This document shows positions 1 to 11,300 of a stretch of DNA of 20,102 nt, one piece after another. The notes beneath the pieces are model-generated. The model had not been told where the DNA came from. It saw only the letters and a program-made list of their open reading frames with translations, and made no database searches. Position 1 is the first letter of the stretch. Each line of letters begins with the position of its first letter. This stretch comes from Halocafeteria seosinensis (lineage: Eukaryota; Sar; Bigyra; Bicosoecida), in contig LVLI01000347.1 in assembly GCA_001687465.1 (NCBI GenBank), positions 1-20,102 of the forward strand, written 5' to 3'. The position numbers and the translations under genes are program-made.

Positions 1-1807
1 GTGTTTAGAACTACACATCCTAAACAAGTTACTCAAGCAACAGAAAAGCAGCTTGCCAACACAATAAAGGACGTTGTCGAGTGCAGATTAAAAGCGCTCC
101 CCTCACAGGTGACACTGTTGTGCAAAGTAAAATCCGTTGTGCTGCTGTTAAGCTGACGAAAGCAGCACCAAAAGCATGTATGGTGCCCCTACTTTATGTT
201 GAGTACCTTCGCAGAAGCGGAAGGGCCCAGAATGCTTGGGACCAGCTTAGGAACTTGTCAGAGACGGATATCTCCCTCTTTCATAACGCATGGCACCCAC
301 AAGGCCTGACAATTGTATCGTCGCTGAGATTGGATCCTGGAAAGTTCTGTTAGAGGAGCTTGATCGTCTTGTGAGTCGGACAGGCTGGCTGCATAGCAAC
401 GTGCTCAACGCAGCTGGAGCCCTGTTTCAGCGCTGGGCTGACGCTAGAGGAAGCAGAGTGTGGATAGTGGACTCTTTTTGTTCCAGCTTTCTAACAGACG
501 CCAGTAGGAATATCCCCAGTTGTACTCGCGAGCCCCGATCATCTAATCCGGAAACGATCATTGCCATTGTCAACATTGGCAACGCCCATTGGATTGCTGT
601 AGGTATCTTTGTTGGGAGCCGAAAAATCATTACCTACGATTCATTAGGAAGTCAGTACGAAGGCATACTGAGACGGGCAAAGAAATGGGTCTGCCAACTG
701 ACCAAAGCATCTTCGTCACGTTGGGAGCTCCGTTCAGCAACTGCGGAAGAGATGCCTCGACAGTTCAATGGAAACGACTGTAGAATTTTCACCGCATGTT
801 TGATAAGAAACTTCGCTACAGGTTGTACGTGCCCATTTTGCCAGAGGAGAATGCCTTGGGAGCGCCAACAGTTGGCAGTACAGCTGCTGAAGTATTCAGA
901 TATGCAAATGTCAGAATCTTACGAGGATAAACGAAAATCCCTAAACCTCCGCGACCCTGAACGGGTTATTCTCGCGTTCGATAATAGACTCAGCAACGAA
1001 GACTACGTTCGTCTGCTCCGTGTGCTAGATCCACTGAACGGACCACCTGGTTGGAACGGACGAGATTGGGTCGCATACATCCACTGCCCAGAGATTCTAG
1101 GAATCGTCACTCGTCATCAAATATGTACTTTACGAGATGGGTAGCCTGTTCATGAACAAGTAGTTGGGGTAGCAGTCAGTCTCCTAAACAGGGAGGCCAA
1201 TGCGGTGTGCTACAGAACACCCGCATTTATTGCCAGTCTGATGGACGATAACATGTCCGCGTACTCAAAAGCCGAAGGGCTTGACAGAGCTGTCCAAGCT
1301 GATTTGGAAGATGAATGTCTGCAGACAATAATAGTACCGGTCCAGCTAAGCACGGGCCATTGGGTCATGTTTTCCATCTTCCTAGAAGCGTCAACACTGG
1401 TGCTATTTAACCCTAACGAGGGTTCTATCCCTCATGCTGAGATTAATGTTCACTACAAGCTATTGCAGTGGTGGCTACAACGATGCCCGTTCCTAGCAAG
1501 ACGACGACATAGTAGCTCTTCTTTGCCAGCGTGGACAACAAGAACAGACTCAACTCTCCGAACGGTAACAAACCCATGCGACAGTGGCATTATGATCATA
1601 GGGGCGGCTGCTACTCTGGGAGAGGACCACGACGTGTACCTCAGAGACGACATCGACATAGACCCAATGCGCAACGTGCGGGAGGACGACATGCCGTATC
1701 AGAGGAGAAAAGTAGCATTAGATATTCTCCGTAGCCGCGATCGGGTACCATCGCATGTATACCACCTTGGTTTCCAAGCAAGGCAACCGGCTTCATCTCA
1801 GCTGTAG
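1..1807 (+). CDS. Tandem Ulp1-like (C48) cysteine peptidase protein, 5' partial
   Basis: Ulp1/SENP-type peptidases cleave SUMO or related isopeptide bonds; DNA transposons often carry such genes. Inferred exons: 1-108, 153-256, 304-1140 and 1192-1807, giving 554 residues with the N-terminus outside the window. Introns would be 44, 47 and 51 bases, and all joins keep frame. Domain 1 has a GW-L-x-SN-V-LN entry motif (nt 380-410), His in NAHW (587-589), Asp in TYDSL (638-640), Gln (761-763) and Cys in GNDC (779-781): the complete C48 set, though DCG reads DCR. A Cys-rich patch (CTCPFC) follows. Domain 2 keeps GHW (His 1358-1360), but Asp is Asn (1409-1411) and the nucleophile is Ser in CDSG (1583-1585), so it is probably inactive. 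Without splicing, a TAG at 1142-1144 separates the domains, and a shorter frame 290-1144 stands alone. Family call is good; splicing is inference. Confidence 0.62.
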
Positions 1808-3775
1808 TATATAAGCTCCCTAGATTGTGGACTTCTGCACAGACGTGGGAACTTGGACACCCTCAGCAGTTGGTGGTCGAGTCGATCAGATCGGCTTCCG
1901 AGAAGAATTGTGTCGACAAGCTCTCTTCTCTCCGGAAATGTAGCGTGTGAAAGGCGAAAGAACGATGCGGCGGAATCGCGCCGAAACACATACCGTGTAC
2001 CATTACGTCCAACGAAGTACTGTATGTGCAGTCCTAGAAATAGCAGCAGTCGCGCTTGTGGCGGCTCAACGAAGGCGTATCCTGTCAGTGGACGATCTCG
2101 TTGATACCACCTAACCGCAGACGGTCGCATCAATTCAGCAAGCAAGTAACATTAACCAAACTCAATCGCCATACGTCTATTTCACCGACGAACGATAAGC
2201 TATCCGTTCTCTGTTACACGTATCGGCACCATTCTTGCCTCCATTGTTCCTTTCGCACCGCAACTAGCGTAGCCGCTGTGCTTAGAAGGGCTCTACTCAT
2301 CAAAAGAGAGCGCATGGATACCATCTCACTCGAATTTGTCGTATCAATACACTAGTAAACTCAGTTTAATCCCCTCAGCGAGCCTGCAAAGGCGTCCCCC
2401 GTCCCTCGGCCCGGCTCACTCCCCGGGCGACCAGCCCGGTTTGCCTAGGACACTTATGAATTTTACGGTCTACTCACTAAATGCGGCGTGACTTTGAATT
2501 CTGGTAGAAGTAATACTATGCACATAATGAATTACACTACGTTGGCCACGGAAGATGTCATGGATATTGGTATTAGTTCATTTTTTCAACATGGATAGTG
2601 CGCACAACCGGCATAAATCTTGGATGCGACATGCTCATCCTTTCTCATATATTGTATTGGGTGTTGCGGAATGCAACCAACAAAGCACAGCTTAAGCTCA
2701 GCCCGGGTATGAACTTGGAAGGGCTTTGGTTTACACAACGGCGAACTAGCGCTAATCGAGAATCCACTGCAAGTTGGGCTTAAGCTGGTCATCGTTTAGG
2801 TTGATCTAGGCGGGATGCTCGACACGGATTGAGTGAGTTGGACTTCTCGAGGTGGAAGATGAGTGAGTCGGCGTTGAATTATGACCGGGGTTTGCCCACG
2901 TAACATCGCACGATTCGCACCCCATTTGGAAAACAAGGGTCGCTCTGATTAATGATTCGGCCCCGGAAACGATTGCAACAAACTCATTAGTGCCATCAAA
3001 GAGTTTGGAATTCTCCAAAGCGACAAGAATCCGATCATACGCAGTTGCCTCCTAGTACCTTTCTCCATGTTTCTCCATGCCCTATCAGGTGCAAGTTTGA
3101 ACCAGATAAAAGCAGTAACATTGTACATGCAAAGCATACTGTATCACAACTGTAACGCAGAAGTCCCTTGATTGATACAATTGCGTATCGAGGACGCGGG
3201 ATTCGGACTTTGGCAGCAAGCCAGTCTCCTGCGTTTCGGAGTGTCAACGATGACGTTGCAAGTATCGTTACCATGTGAACGACCCTCAGAGGATACCGAC
3301 GCGAGCTTTTGGGAGCTTTGAGATACGGCAAGGGCTCCGTTGTTTGAGGAAGTTTCTCGGTTATGCGGACCTTCAGATTTCGCCGATCAAACTGAAATTC
3401 CATAAGCTACTTTGCTGTGTTCTGCTAAGGAAGAGGATGGTTTTGGAGTGCAATGCACAGTTCCATGTGCGTGTTATGTTTTCAACGATGCATAAAATAC
3501 AATATCTAGAAGGTAGTCAAAATATTTGTTGCTCCCTGGATTTTCTACCACGTATTTTGAATCCAGTAAGTCAGCTCTCCACTCCACGGAATTAAACAAA
3601 TCAGTATTCATAATTCTTGATACATTTTCAGGCTATTTTTGCAACGATAGACACAAGACAGTTCGGACTACACCTGTACAATTAGGAAACCTTGAATCAA
3701 AAAGTCTCGCTTTACGATTCAGTCGTTTCCGCGGAAGTACGGTCCCATTCCGTGGACGTGGAACGCTGTTGCACT
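1808..3775. other. Intergenic, no supportable gene
   Basis: Nearly 2 kb between the stop of the Ulp1-like gene and the stop of gene A. Several open frames of 60 to 122 codons lie on both strands (for example minus 3035-3403 and 2806-3018, plus 3275-3595), but none shows a family motif, and they overlap each other in competing frames. A compact GC-rich stretch at about 2371-2450 contains one hairpin. I saw no terminal inverted repeat, tRNA or rRNA signature. Decayed coding sequence cannot be excluded. Confidence 0.5.
2423..2439. repeat. Small GC-only hairpin
   Basis: CCGGGC, a five-base loop GACCA, then GCCCGG. It sits inside an about 80-base stretch that is clearly richer in G and C than its surroundings. 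No run of T follows, so it does not resemble a bacterial-type terminator. Function unknown. Confidence 0.35.
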
Positions 3776-6700
3776 TTACGCGGACTTGACAAATTCTTGC
3801 AATTCCATTACGCGCTGTTGCCTGTGTCCAGACCCCCTGGTGCTGGTACTCGTAGCGCGTTCTGCTGCTTCAGTTTGTAAGATGGGATTTTCAAAACTTG
3901 CCCGAGCGGTAGCCTTCTCTCCCCATTGGGGAGCATCACCTTCGGAAGAAATTCGATTTCTTGGGGAATTCTGTTTCCTTTCTTTGTACAAGATGACAGA
4001 TAGCATTAGAAGGAAAACAGCAGCAACCACCGCAATAGAAACTCCAGCGATGGCGGCGACACTCCAATCATCATCGTCGCCACTGGGGGACGACGAGCCG
4101 CCACTCTCTCCAGCAACACAGAATTCGTCCTGGGAGGCTGAATTTACCGGTGCAAAACCACTGTCACTTGGGCAAGAATCGGGATCGGTCCCGGGGTTCC
4201 CTTGGAGTAACCTGCAAGAAAGTATCACATGAAGACCCCATTGGAGATGAACAAGCTAAGCAAGCCGAATGCTTACAGTGATTCGAGGTTGTATAGTGGA
4301 TCAAACACCTGACGAGAGAGTTCGGTAATACCATTGTAACTCAGATTCCTGCTTCGGTCGCAGAGGAAGCAAAAAATTGGATTAGGAAAAGCGGAAGCTA
4401 GTTTCAGCAACACACTTACAGTAAGTTTATTCCGTGCTGACCCTCGAATGCATCCGGCTGCACCACTTCGATGTCTCTGTTGTCTAACAATCTGTATGAG
4501 GCAAAACACGAAATCCCATATCGGAACTTCCAAAGACTACAAAGTCAGGATACTTACACTGTATTATTGCAGGCGTCGCACCGCTGGAGTGTTCGTTTTG
4601 CATCAATTTCCCTACAAATACAAGATTCGCAACCGAATACATCAGGAAAGGAAGTGCATAATGGGGGCGGACTTGTCGAAGGGGTTATCGAAGCAGTTGA
4701 GGTTTGGCTGGGAGTCCGACTGCGGGTAGGAGTGTGCGTGGTGGAAGGTGTCGCCGTAGTCGCAGATGCACTCCGAGTGGGAGTCCCCGTCCGAGCACGG
4801 CTAGTACCAGAAGAAGACTGGGAAGGAGAGAATGAGGGAGTAAAGACAGCCGGTTTTGTAGTCCTACTGACGGAAGAACTCGGTGAATTCGACGGGGTCA
4901 TGCTACTCGGGGAGGGAGAACGGCTGTTGAATGGGATCTTTGAGTTAGATGGAGTTGGACTTGTTTGAGATTCCTGGGTAGTGATCACCGATGCTGACGG
5001 ACTAGTTGACTCCCTACTTGGCTCAGGAGGCACGGGGCTGGTGACAACCGGTTTGGATACCGTTGCAGTTGGCACTACTGAAACGGCAACTGGAGAAACA
5101 GAGACTGAAGGAGATTCCTTTGTTGGCACTGAAGCTGAAGCAACGCTGCTTCGCGAAGGCTCCTGGCTTGGCGTTGCGCTGGACGGCGAAGGAGTAGAAC
5201 TTCCCGTTGATCCTGAAGGGGCCATTGTATGTGATTCAGCAGCGGTTGCTGTCGCAGTACCAATGGATGCGCTAGAGGAGCTGGATGAACTCATCAAAGG
5301 TGTAAGACTACTAGAGGGGGTTTCCGTAGCGGCAGACGAATCGCTCGGTCTCGCCGGCGTGGCGGACAAGGAGGCGCTTGTAGTGGTGACAGTTCTAGAA
5401 GGAATTCTCGTAGGAGTAGCAGGTAGGTTACTACTCGCAGAAGGTGAAGCAGATTCCGAAAAGGCCTGCGAAACACTGCCTATCGGAGATGGTGTTCTCT
5501 GAGGACTGCTTGAGACTCTTGCCGTGCTGAATCCCGTCGAGGTACTCGATGGAGTTGCAGATCTCAGGGGAGTATGTGACGGTGACCTAGTCGAGGATGT
5601 TGAGGGGGTAGACGTGCGGGGCGATGTGCTTTGAGTAGTCCCAGTTGTTGACGCCGTAGAGCTCGATGGAGTTATTGTGTTCGTAGCGAAATGTAAAGGC
5701 GAACCGGTGGCACTTGTTGTCGTCGATGGTGTCTCATGAGGACTCTTTGAGACTCTGCCGGTCACTGATACCGTTGACGTCCTCAACGGAGTCATAGAGC
5801 TCGACGCGGTATGCGATGATGCGCTGGTTGAGTATCTCGATGGGGTAGAAGTGGAGGAGGATGTACTTGGCGCACTGCCAGTCACTGACGCTGTAGTCGA
5901 TGGAGTAACTGTGTTTGTAGCGGTATGGGAAGGCGATCTAGTAGCACTTGTTGTTTTTGAAGGCGTTCGCTGAAGACTATTTGAGACGCTTCCCGTGGCT
6001 GATGTCGTGGGGCTAGTCGATGGAGTCGAAGAGCGCGAAGTCGTACGTAACGCTGAGCCGGTTGAGGAAGACGATGAAGTGGCTGTGGAGAAAGGTGTAC
6101 TCCGCGCACTTCCAGTTACCGACCCCACCGTGGAGCGCGATGGAGTAACTGTGGTTGTAGCTGTATGTGACGACGACCCAGTGATAGTTGCCGTCCTTGA
6201 AGGCGTTCTCCGAAAGCTACTTGAGATACTGCCTGTCGGTGACACCGTGGGTGTATTCGATGGAGTTGCAGAGGCTGAGGCACTGCCTGTCGATGAGCCG
6301 GTTGAAGACCTCAACGGAGTGGTTGTGGAGGAAGATGTAATCCGCGCACTTCCAGTTACCGATGGAGTAACTGTGGTTGTAGCTGTATGTGACGGCGACC
6401 CAGTGATAGTTGCTGTCCTTGAAGGTGTTCTCTGCGAGCTACTTGAGATACTGCCTGTCGGTGACACATTCGATGGAGTTGCAGAGGCTGAGGCACTGCC
6501 TGTCGATGAGCCGGTTGAGGACCTCAATGGAGTGGTTGTGGGGGAAACCATGCTTTGTGCACTTCCACTTGACGAGGTCGTAGTAGATTCCGATGGGGTT
6601 ACTGTATTCGTAGCCGTATGCGAAGGCGATCTGCTTGACGTTTGTGATTGAGTAGGTGTCTGTGAAGGTGTATTACGTGCAGTGTCACTGGTTGACGAGG

Positions 6701-7304
6701 TGGATGTTGGGGAAGGGCTTGTAGTACTTGAAGATGTGTACGATGCAGTCCCCGAAAGCGTAGGAGTAGATGAACCGGATTTCGTCGCACTGATGCCCGG
6801 TGAGCTCGTTGATGTTATACCTGCAGTTCCACTGGAACTTGCCGTTGCGGACACTGCATTGTGGGAGTTTCTAGATGGACTAGGAGTTGTTGTTGGTGTA
6901 CACGTTGGCGAGGGGCTTCCACTACGAGTTGTCGTTGGCGATGGTGGCGCCGTAGGCGTTATTGAAGAAGTAACGCTTAACGGTGGGGACATTGTAGGAG
7001 AGCTGCTCATGGATTTCGTTGAGCTAGGTGTCTCCTGCGAGGGGGTTGCAGAGGTCGAAGGTGTAGCTGACTCTGAAGGACTCTCCAATGGGGTTGACGT
7101 AAGCGTGTCTGTACTACTTCTTGTTGAGCTCGGACTCCCCGTGGTAGAAACTGATGGACTTACGCTGCTCGTTGGTGACCTAGTAGCCTCGGGACCGACG
7201 TTCGCTTCCACCGAACGCGTTGCCAGAATCCGGCAGAGCACCGTAGCAGCAGCGAGAAGAATACTTTTCGTCTCATGACGGCTTTTCAATATTCGCCGTG
7301 ACAT
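3776..7304 (-). CDS. Gene A: mucin-like LRR single-pass membrane protein
   Basis: Spliced model of 1108 residues: exons 7304-4558, 4491-4420, 4348-4277 and 4211-3776. Introns are 66, 71 and 65 bases, all phase 2, with donors GTAAGT, GTAAGT and GTAAGC and acceptors ending in CAG. An N-terminal signal sequence (about residues 1-35) leads into an about 840-residue Ser/Thr/Pro-rich region expected to be heavily O-glycosylated. A six-Cys module follows (883-916, C-x3-FPDVFGC-x2-C-x-C). Exons 2 and 3 each encode one LRR unit; the second contains LNLSYNGITEL. A cap with GNPG and two Cys (977, 995) precedes an acidic stretch and a transmembrane helix (about 1014-1039, AIAGV at its start). The basic tail carries APQWG, FENP and RVMELQ. 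No catalytic domain is seen. Likely a surface receptor or adhesin, paralogous to genes B and C. Confidence 0.87.
6040..6640 (-). repeat. Degenerate in-frame tandem repeats in gene A
   Basis: The segment beginning GTTGA(A/G)GACCTCAA recurs at 6301 and 6514 (213 bases, 71 codons). A more diverged counterpart starts at 6061 (240 bases, 80 codons). The encoded units share blocks such as SHTATTTVTPS, LRSSTGSSTGSASASATPS and RTPSRTATITG. Copies differ by insertions or deletions of whole codons, so the frame is kept. Weaker copies extend to lower coordinates. Confidence 0.75.
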
Positions 7305-8346
7305 TTTTGCTGTAAACAGTTACAAGTTATTCCCGCTTTTTAAGGCTTGGCTGAGGTCGGGACAGAAAAGATACACTTGTCGGCAAATCCAGACACTCTG
7401 CGGCATATAGAAACACAAAAAGAGTACGTTACGCGAGCTTCGAATCAATTGAAACATAGCATTTCGTTCGATACTCAACAGCAAATAGAAACAGAAAAAA
7501 GGATAGCCAAGGAATACGTATGTATGACCATCGGTCCCGAAGCCCGTCATCCCGCGGATTGAGTGTTGGTGGTTGTTCTAAGGTGAAGAACATGTCTGCC
7601 ATTCATGATATCCCTTGGTATTCTTGTCTTACCTCTCTTTCAAACGATTGCCTCCCTTTGCGTTGTGCACTGGTTGAGTATGAGATGTTTGAGATACGGC
7701 CAATGAGCACAAGCCCACTGGATATCCTTGCTCGGTCGCTGACTCACGCGACGATTCGCTTCTCCATGAGATCGAATTTAAAAGATCGATACAGGAGAGA
7801 TATGATGTTGGTGAAGCTTGTATACGGGAGAGGACCAATGATGGACTGAACGGGCACGCACACGGACAAAACATGCATCTCTTTGGATATGATATGGTGT
7901 TGGTCCTCCTGAATGAGACCCCGGACAAGTGCTCGCAGCTCAATGGCCGGGATCCGGGATCCCGGACACATATGGACTCACATTCGGTGGAATTCATGCA
8001 TACAGGGTCAAGAATACTACCCAAGGGGTACACCAGCTTGCCACCAAGGTAGTAAAATGGAATAAAAAAATGGACTAAAAAGTAATGTACGAGCTGTGGT
8101 TTGCTGACTGTGTGGACCTCGCGCATGGTGATGACGATGAGTCAGTCGCGTTCTCAGTTTTGTAAAGAAGGTATATCTAATACAAACAGGGAGGGCTTTA
8201 GAGTTCATGTGTAACGTTTCGTAAAGTATGTGGCAAATGCTGCTGCGTTCCCGATCCATATCGTTTCAATCGGGTTCTTGAACTGGATTGCTTCCTATGC
8301 TACAAAAAGGAAGCGTACAGTGTTCCGTCGTGTGTGGAGGTGTTAT
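7305..8346. other. Intergenic spacer between genes B and A
   Basis: About 1 kb between the stop of gene B and the start of gene A, so it should hold the gene A promoter and the gene B 3' region. The gene A start codon reads AAAAATGTC, preceded by TTTACAG, which could be the acceptor of an intron in the 5' untranslated region. A minus-strand frame of 165 codons (7629-8126) has no recognisable features and is not called. A GGATCC-centred palindrome lies at 7954-7965. Confidence 0.45.
7954..7965. repeat. 12-base perfect palindrome
   Basis: CCGGGATCCCGG is its own reverse complement. It overlaps a direct repeat of CCGGGATC starting at 7947. It could be chance or a protein-binding site in the gene A upstream region. 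Confidence 0.3.
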
Positions 8347-11300
8347 CTACACTCCCTGTTTACTGGATCCTCCCATTTCGCAACCGCGGTCACTGCTCAG
8401 GCTGGGGCCTCGAGAACGCGGACGTTCGAGAGGATTATCAACGTTGTGACTTCTGCCACCAGAGCTCAGGCCCCACTGCGGATACTCTTCTTGACTAAGT
8501 TCGCTCCTCTTTCTAGACTTTCTCATTCGTAGAAAGCACGCCACCCCAATTGATACAACGAGAATGACGGCGCCTGTCGAAATACCTGCCACCGCGTTAT
8601 CACTTAGGCCACCTCCTCCTCCCTCGGGAGAACTTGGGGACGAAACAGGTGCGCAAAATTTTGCGTCTATCCCCTCTTTCATTGGTTCGAATTTTGCTCC
8701 TTCTGGACAACCCTCGGCGCTCGCTCCAGGATTACCCTCCAGATACCTGCGAGTTGGTATATCGTTGAGTAACTCAGTGGTTAAGATACCTGCTCCGTGA
8801 CTTACAGGCTTTCTAAGCTATCAAGGCCACGGAATACCTTTGGGGATATCTCCTCCAGGTGATTGTAAGTTAAGTTGCTGTAGTCACAAACATGCCAAAA
8901 TATCCCCGGAATAGCTAGTTAGAAACCAAAACTGCTTACATCGCGGTAATCCCGTCTGAAAGACTATCCATTGGGAGAAGATCTTCAGCAAATACGTTAT
9001 CATCCAAGACATCAAGACCCCTTTCTTGAAGCTCACTGCAACCATATTCGCTCAACTTAGAGTCATAAACATTAGACTGGGATGCGGGATGCAGCTTTAT
9101 TTTTGACTTACACTTGTCCCGCGCAAGAAAAACAGGACGTCAAAGTTCTCTTCCCATTTAGAACCCGGCACAGGCAACGTGAGCATCCTACAACTTCGGG
9201 GAAATTCCGGCATGGGGCGCCCTTCCCTGTAGCTGTAGTAGTCATAGATGGAGAAGGCTGGATAGAAGGGGAAGCAGGAAACGTCACAGTTGGTGTAGGC
9301 GTGACAGGACTCGGTGTTGCCGAAGGACTCATACTAGTCGGAGTAGCGCTAGGTGATTGAGCAGTATGGGTGGTCGTAGGTGTCGCTGTGGTTGGAAAAG
9401 CCGAGGTAGTAGCAGACATGGTCTCAGTCCCCGTGGATGTAGGGGAAGACACGGGAGATTCAGAGCTGCTGGTGGAAGATGTGGAAGTCACTGAAGGGGA
9501 AGCAGGAAACGTCACAGTGGGTGTAGGCGTGACAGGAGTCGGTGTTGTCGAAGGACTCATACTAGTCGGAGTAGCGCTAGGTGATTGAGCAGTATTGGTA
9601 GTCGTAGGTGTCGCTGTGGTTGGAAAAGCCGAGTTGGTAGCAGGCACGGTCTCAGTCCCCGTGGATGTAGGGGAAACCGCGGGAGATTCAGAGCTGCTGG
9701 TGGAAGATGTGGAAGTCACTGAAGGGGAAGCAGGAAACGTCACAGTGGGTGTAGGCGTGACAGGAGTCGGTGTTGTCGAAGGACTCCTACTAGTCGGAGT
9801 AGTGCTGGGTGACTGAGCAGTACTGGTAGTCGTAGGTGGCGCTGTGGTTGGAAACGCCGAGTTGGTAGCAGACGCGGTCGCAGTCCCCGTGGATGTAGGG
9901 GAAAACACAGGAGATTCAGAGCTGCTGCAAGTCGGCGTAGCACTTACTGGAGTCACAGAAGATGTCGGGGCCAGTGAGGGCAATCCAGATCCACTCGGTG
10001 TGGAAGGAGATAGGACTGCCGTTGACGTCGCTGATGCAGTACCCATGGACGTAGCAGAAAGGCTGGGCGATTTCAACGGCGTTGCGGTTCCACTGGCCGT
10101 TACCGAAGCGGAAGCAGTACCAGTAGTAGGCGCGGTGTGCACCGAAGAAGAACTGGAGGAAGCAGTCGCGCTGCTAGAAGCAGCGCTTGAGATGGTAACA
10201 GTTGGAATTGTTGACACCGAAGAGCTGGTTGCTGAACTAGACAGAGAAGAGCTCGATGTTATTGAGGGCTTCCCAGAAGCCGATGATGTGGCAATGCTCG
10301 CGAAAGGCGATACTGTAGACGTTGTCATGTGGCTCGCTGTTGCCAATGCTGTAGATGTTGCTCCGGTAGGACTTACGCTAGCAATAGATGGCATTGATGG
10401 TGAAACTATACCAGTGGGGGTGACACTCTGGCTCATATGAGCTAGTGGAGTAGTTGCAGCCGCGGTTGCTGAGGTGCCACTAAAGCTTCCAGTAGGGCTT
10501 GCGCTGGTAGTAGATGACATAGATGGTGAGACTGTACCAATGGGAGTGACACTCTGGATCATCTGAGTAGAACTTCCAGTGGGGCTTAGGGTAGCAGTAG
10601 ATGACATAGTTGGTAAGACTGTACCAGTGGGAGTGACACTCTGGCTCATCTGACTAGAACTTCCAGTGGGGCTCAGGCTAGCAGTAGATGACATAATTGG
10701 TGAGACTGTGCCGGTGGGAATGGCACTCTGGCTCATCTGAGTAGAACTGCCAGTGGGACTTACGTTGGGAGTAGATGACATAATTGGTGAGCCTGTACCG
10801 GTCGGAGTGACACTCTTGCTCATCTGAGTAGAACTGCCAGTGGAGCTAACGCTGGGAGTAGATGACATAGTTGGTGAGACGGTAGCGGTGGGAGTGGTAC
10901 TCTGGCTCATCTGAGCAGATGCAGTTCCAGATGCTGTTGATGACGCACCAGCAGAGCTGCCGATGGGACTTACGCTAGCAGTAGACGACTTAGAGGGCGA
11001 GGCTGTGCCGGTCGGGCTCTCTACTGCTTTACTTCGAGTCGGAGAGGGAGTATCACTAGGGCTATTCGATGATGTAGTTGTCGGGCTGGCTGTTTTCGTT
11101 TCACTTCCTGGTGCGGAAGCTGTACCCGAAGCAGAGGGTGAAGCTGTCTTCGAATGAGAAGTACCTGTGGCTGTGGAGATTGGAGTCGGTGTAACAGTGG
11201 AAGCACTCGCCATCGTTGGAGTGACTGAGTTAGTTGGCGAAGGGGTTGCGTCCACAAGCGATGCTTCTTCCATCTCGGGATCTAGCGCTTCCATAAATCG

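Noticed and set aside
1798-2145. Minus-strand frame of 115 codons beyond the Ulp1-like gene
   Set aside because: No motif, and it overlaps plus-strand frames of similar length. Not enough to call a gene.
3035-3403. Minus-strand frame of 122 codons
   Set aside because: A short stretch looks protein-like (RIPRPRYAIVSIKGLL), but there is no family match and a plus-strand frame competes. Left as intergenic.
5995-6651. Plus-strand open frames opposite gene A (also 4471-4968, 4981-5502, 6682-7278)
   Set aside because: Antisense shadows rich in Val, Glu, Asp and Gly, as expected from reading Ser/Thr/Pro codons backwards. No domain, and the minus strand has a full signal peptide to membrane helix gene.
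7629-8126. Minus-strand frame of 165 codons between A and B
   Set aside because: No recognisable motif, mixed composition with many Cys and Ser, overlapping frames in the same stretch, and no splice or paralog support.
9844-10440. Plus-strand open frames opposite gene B (also 9370-9588, 9595-9816)
   Set aside because: Same antisense low-complexity effect over the gene B exon 1 repeats.
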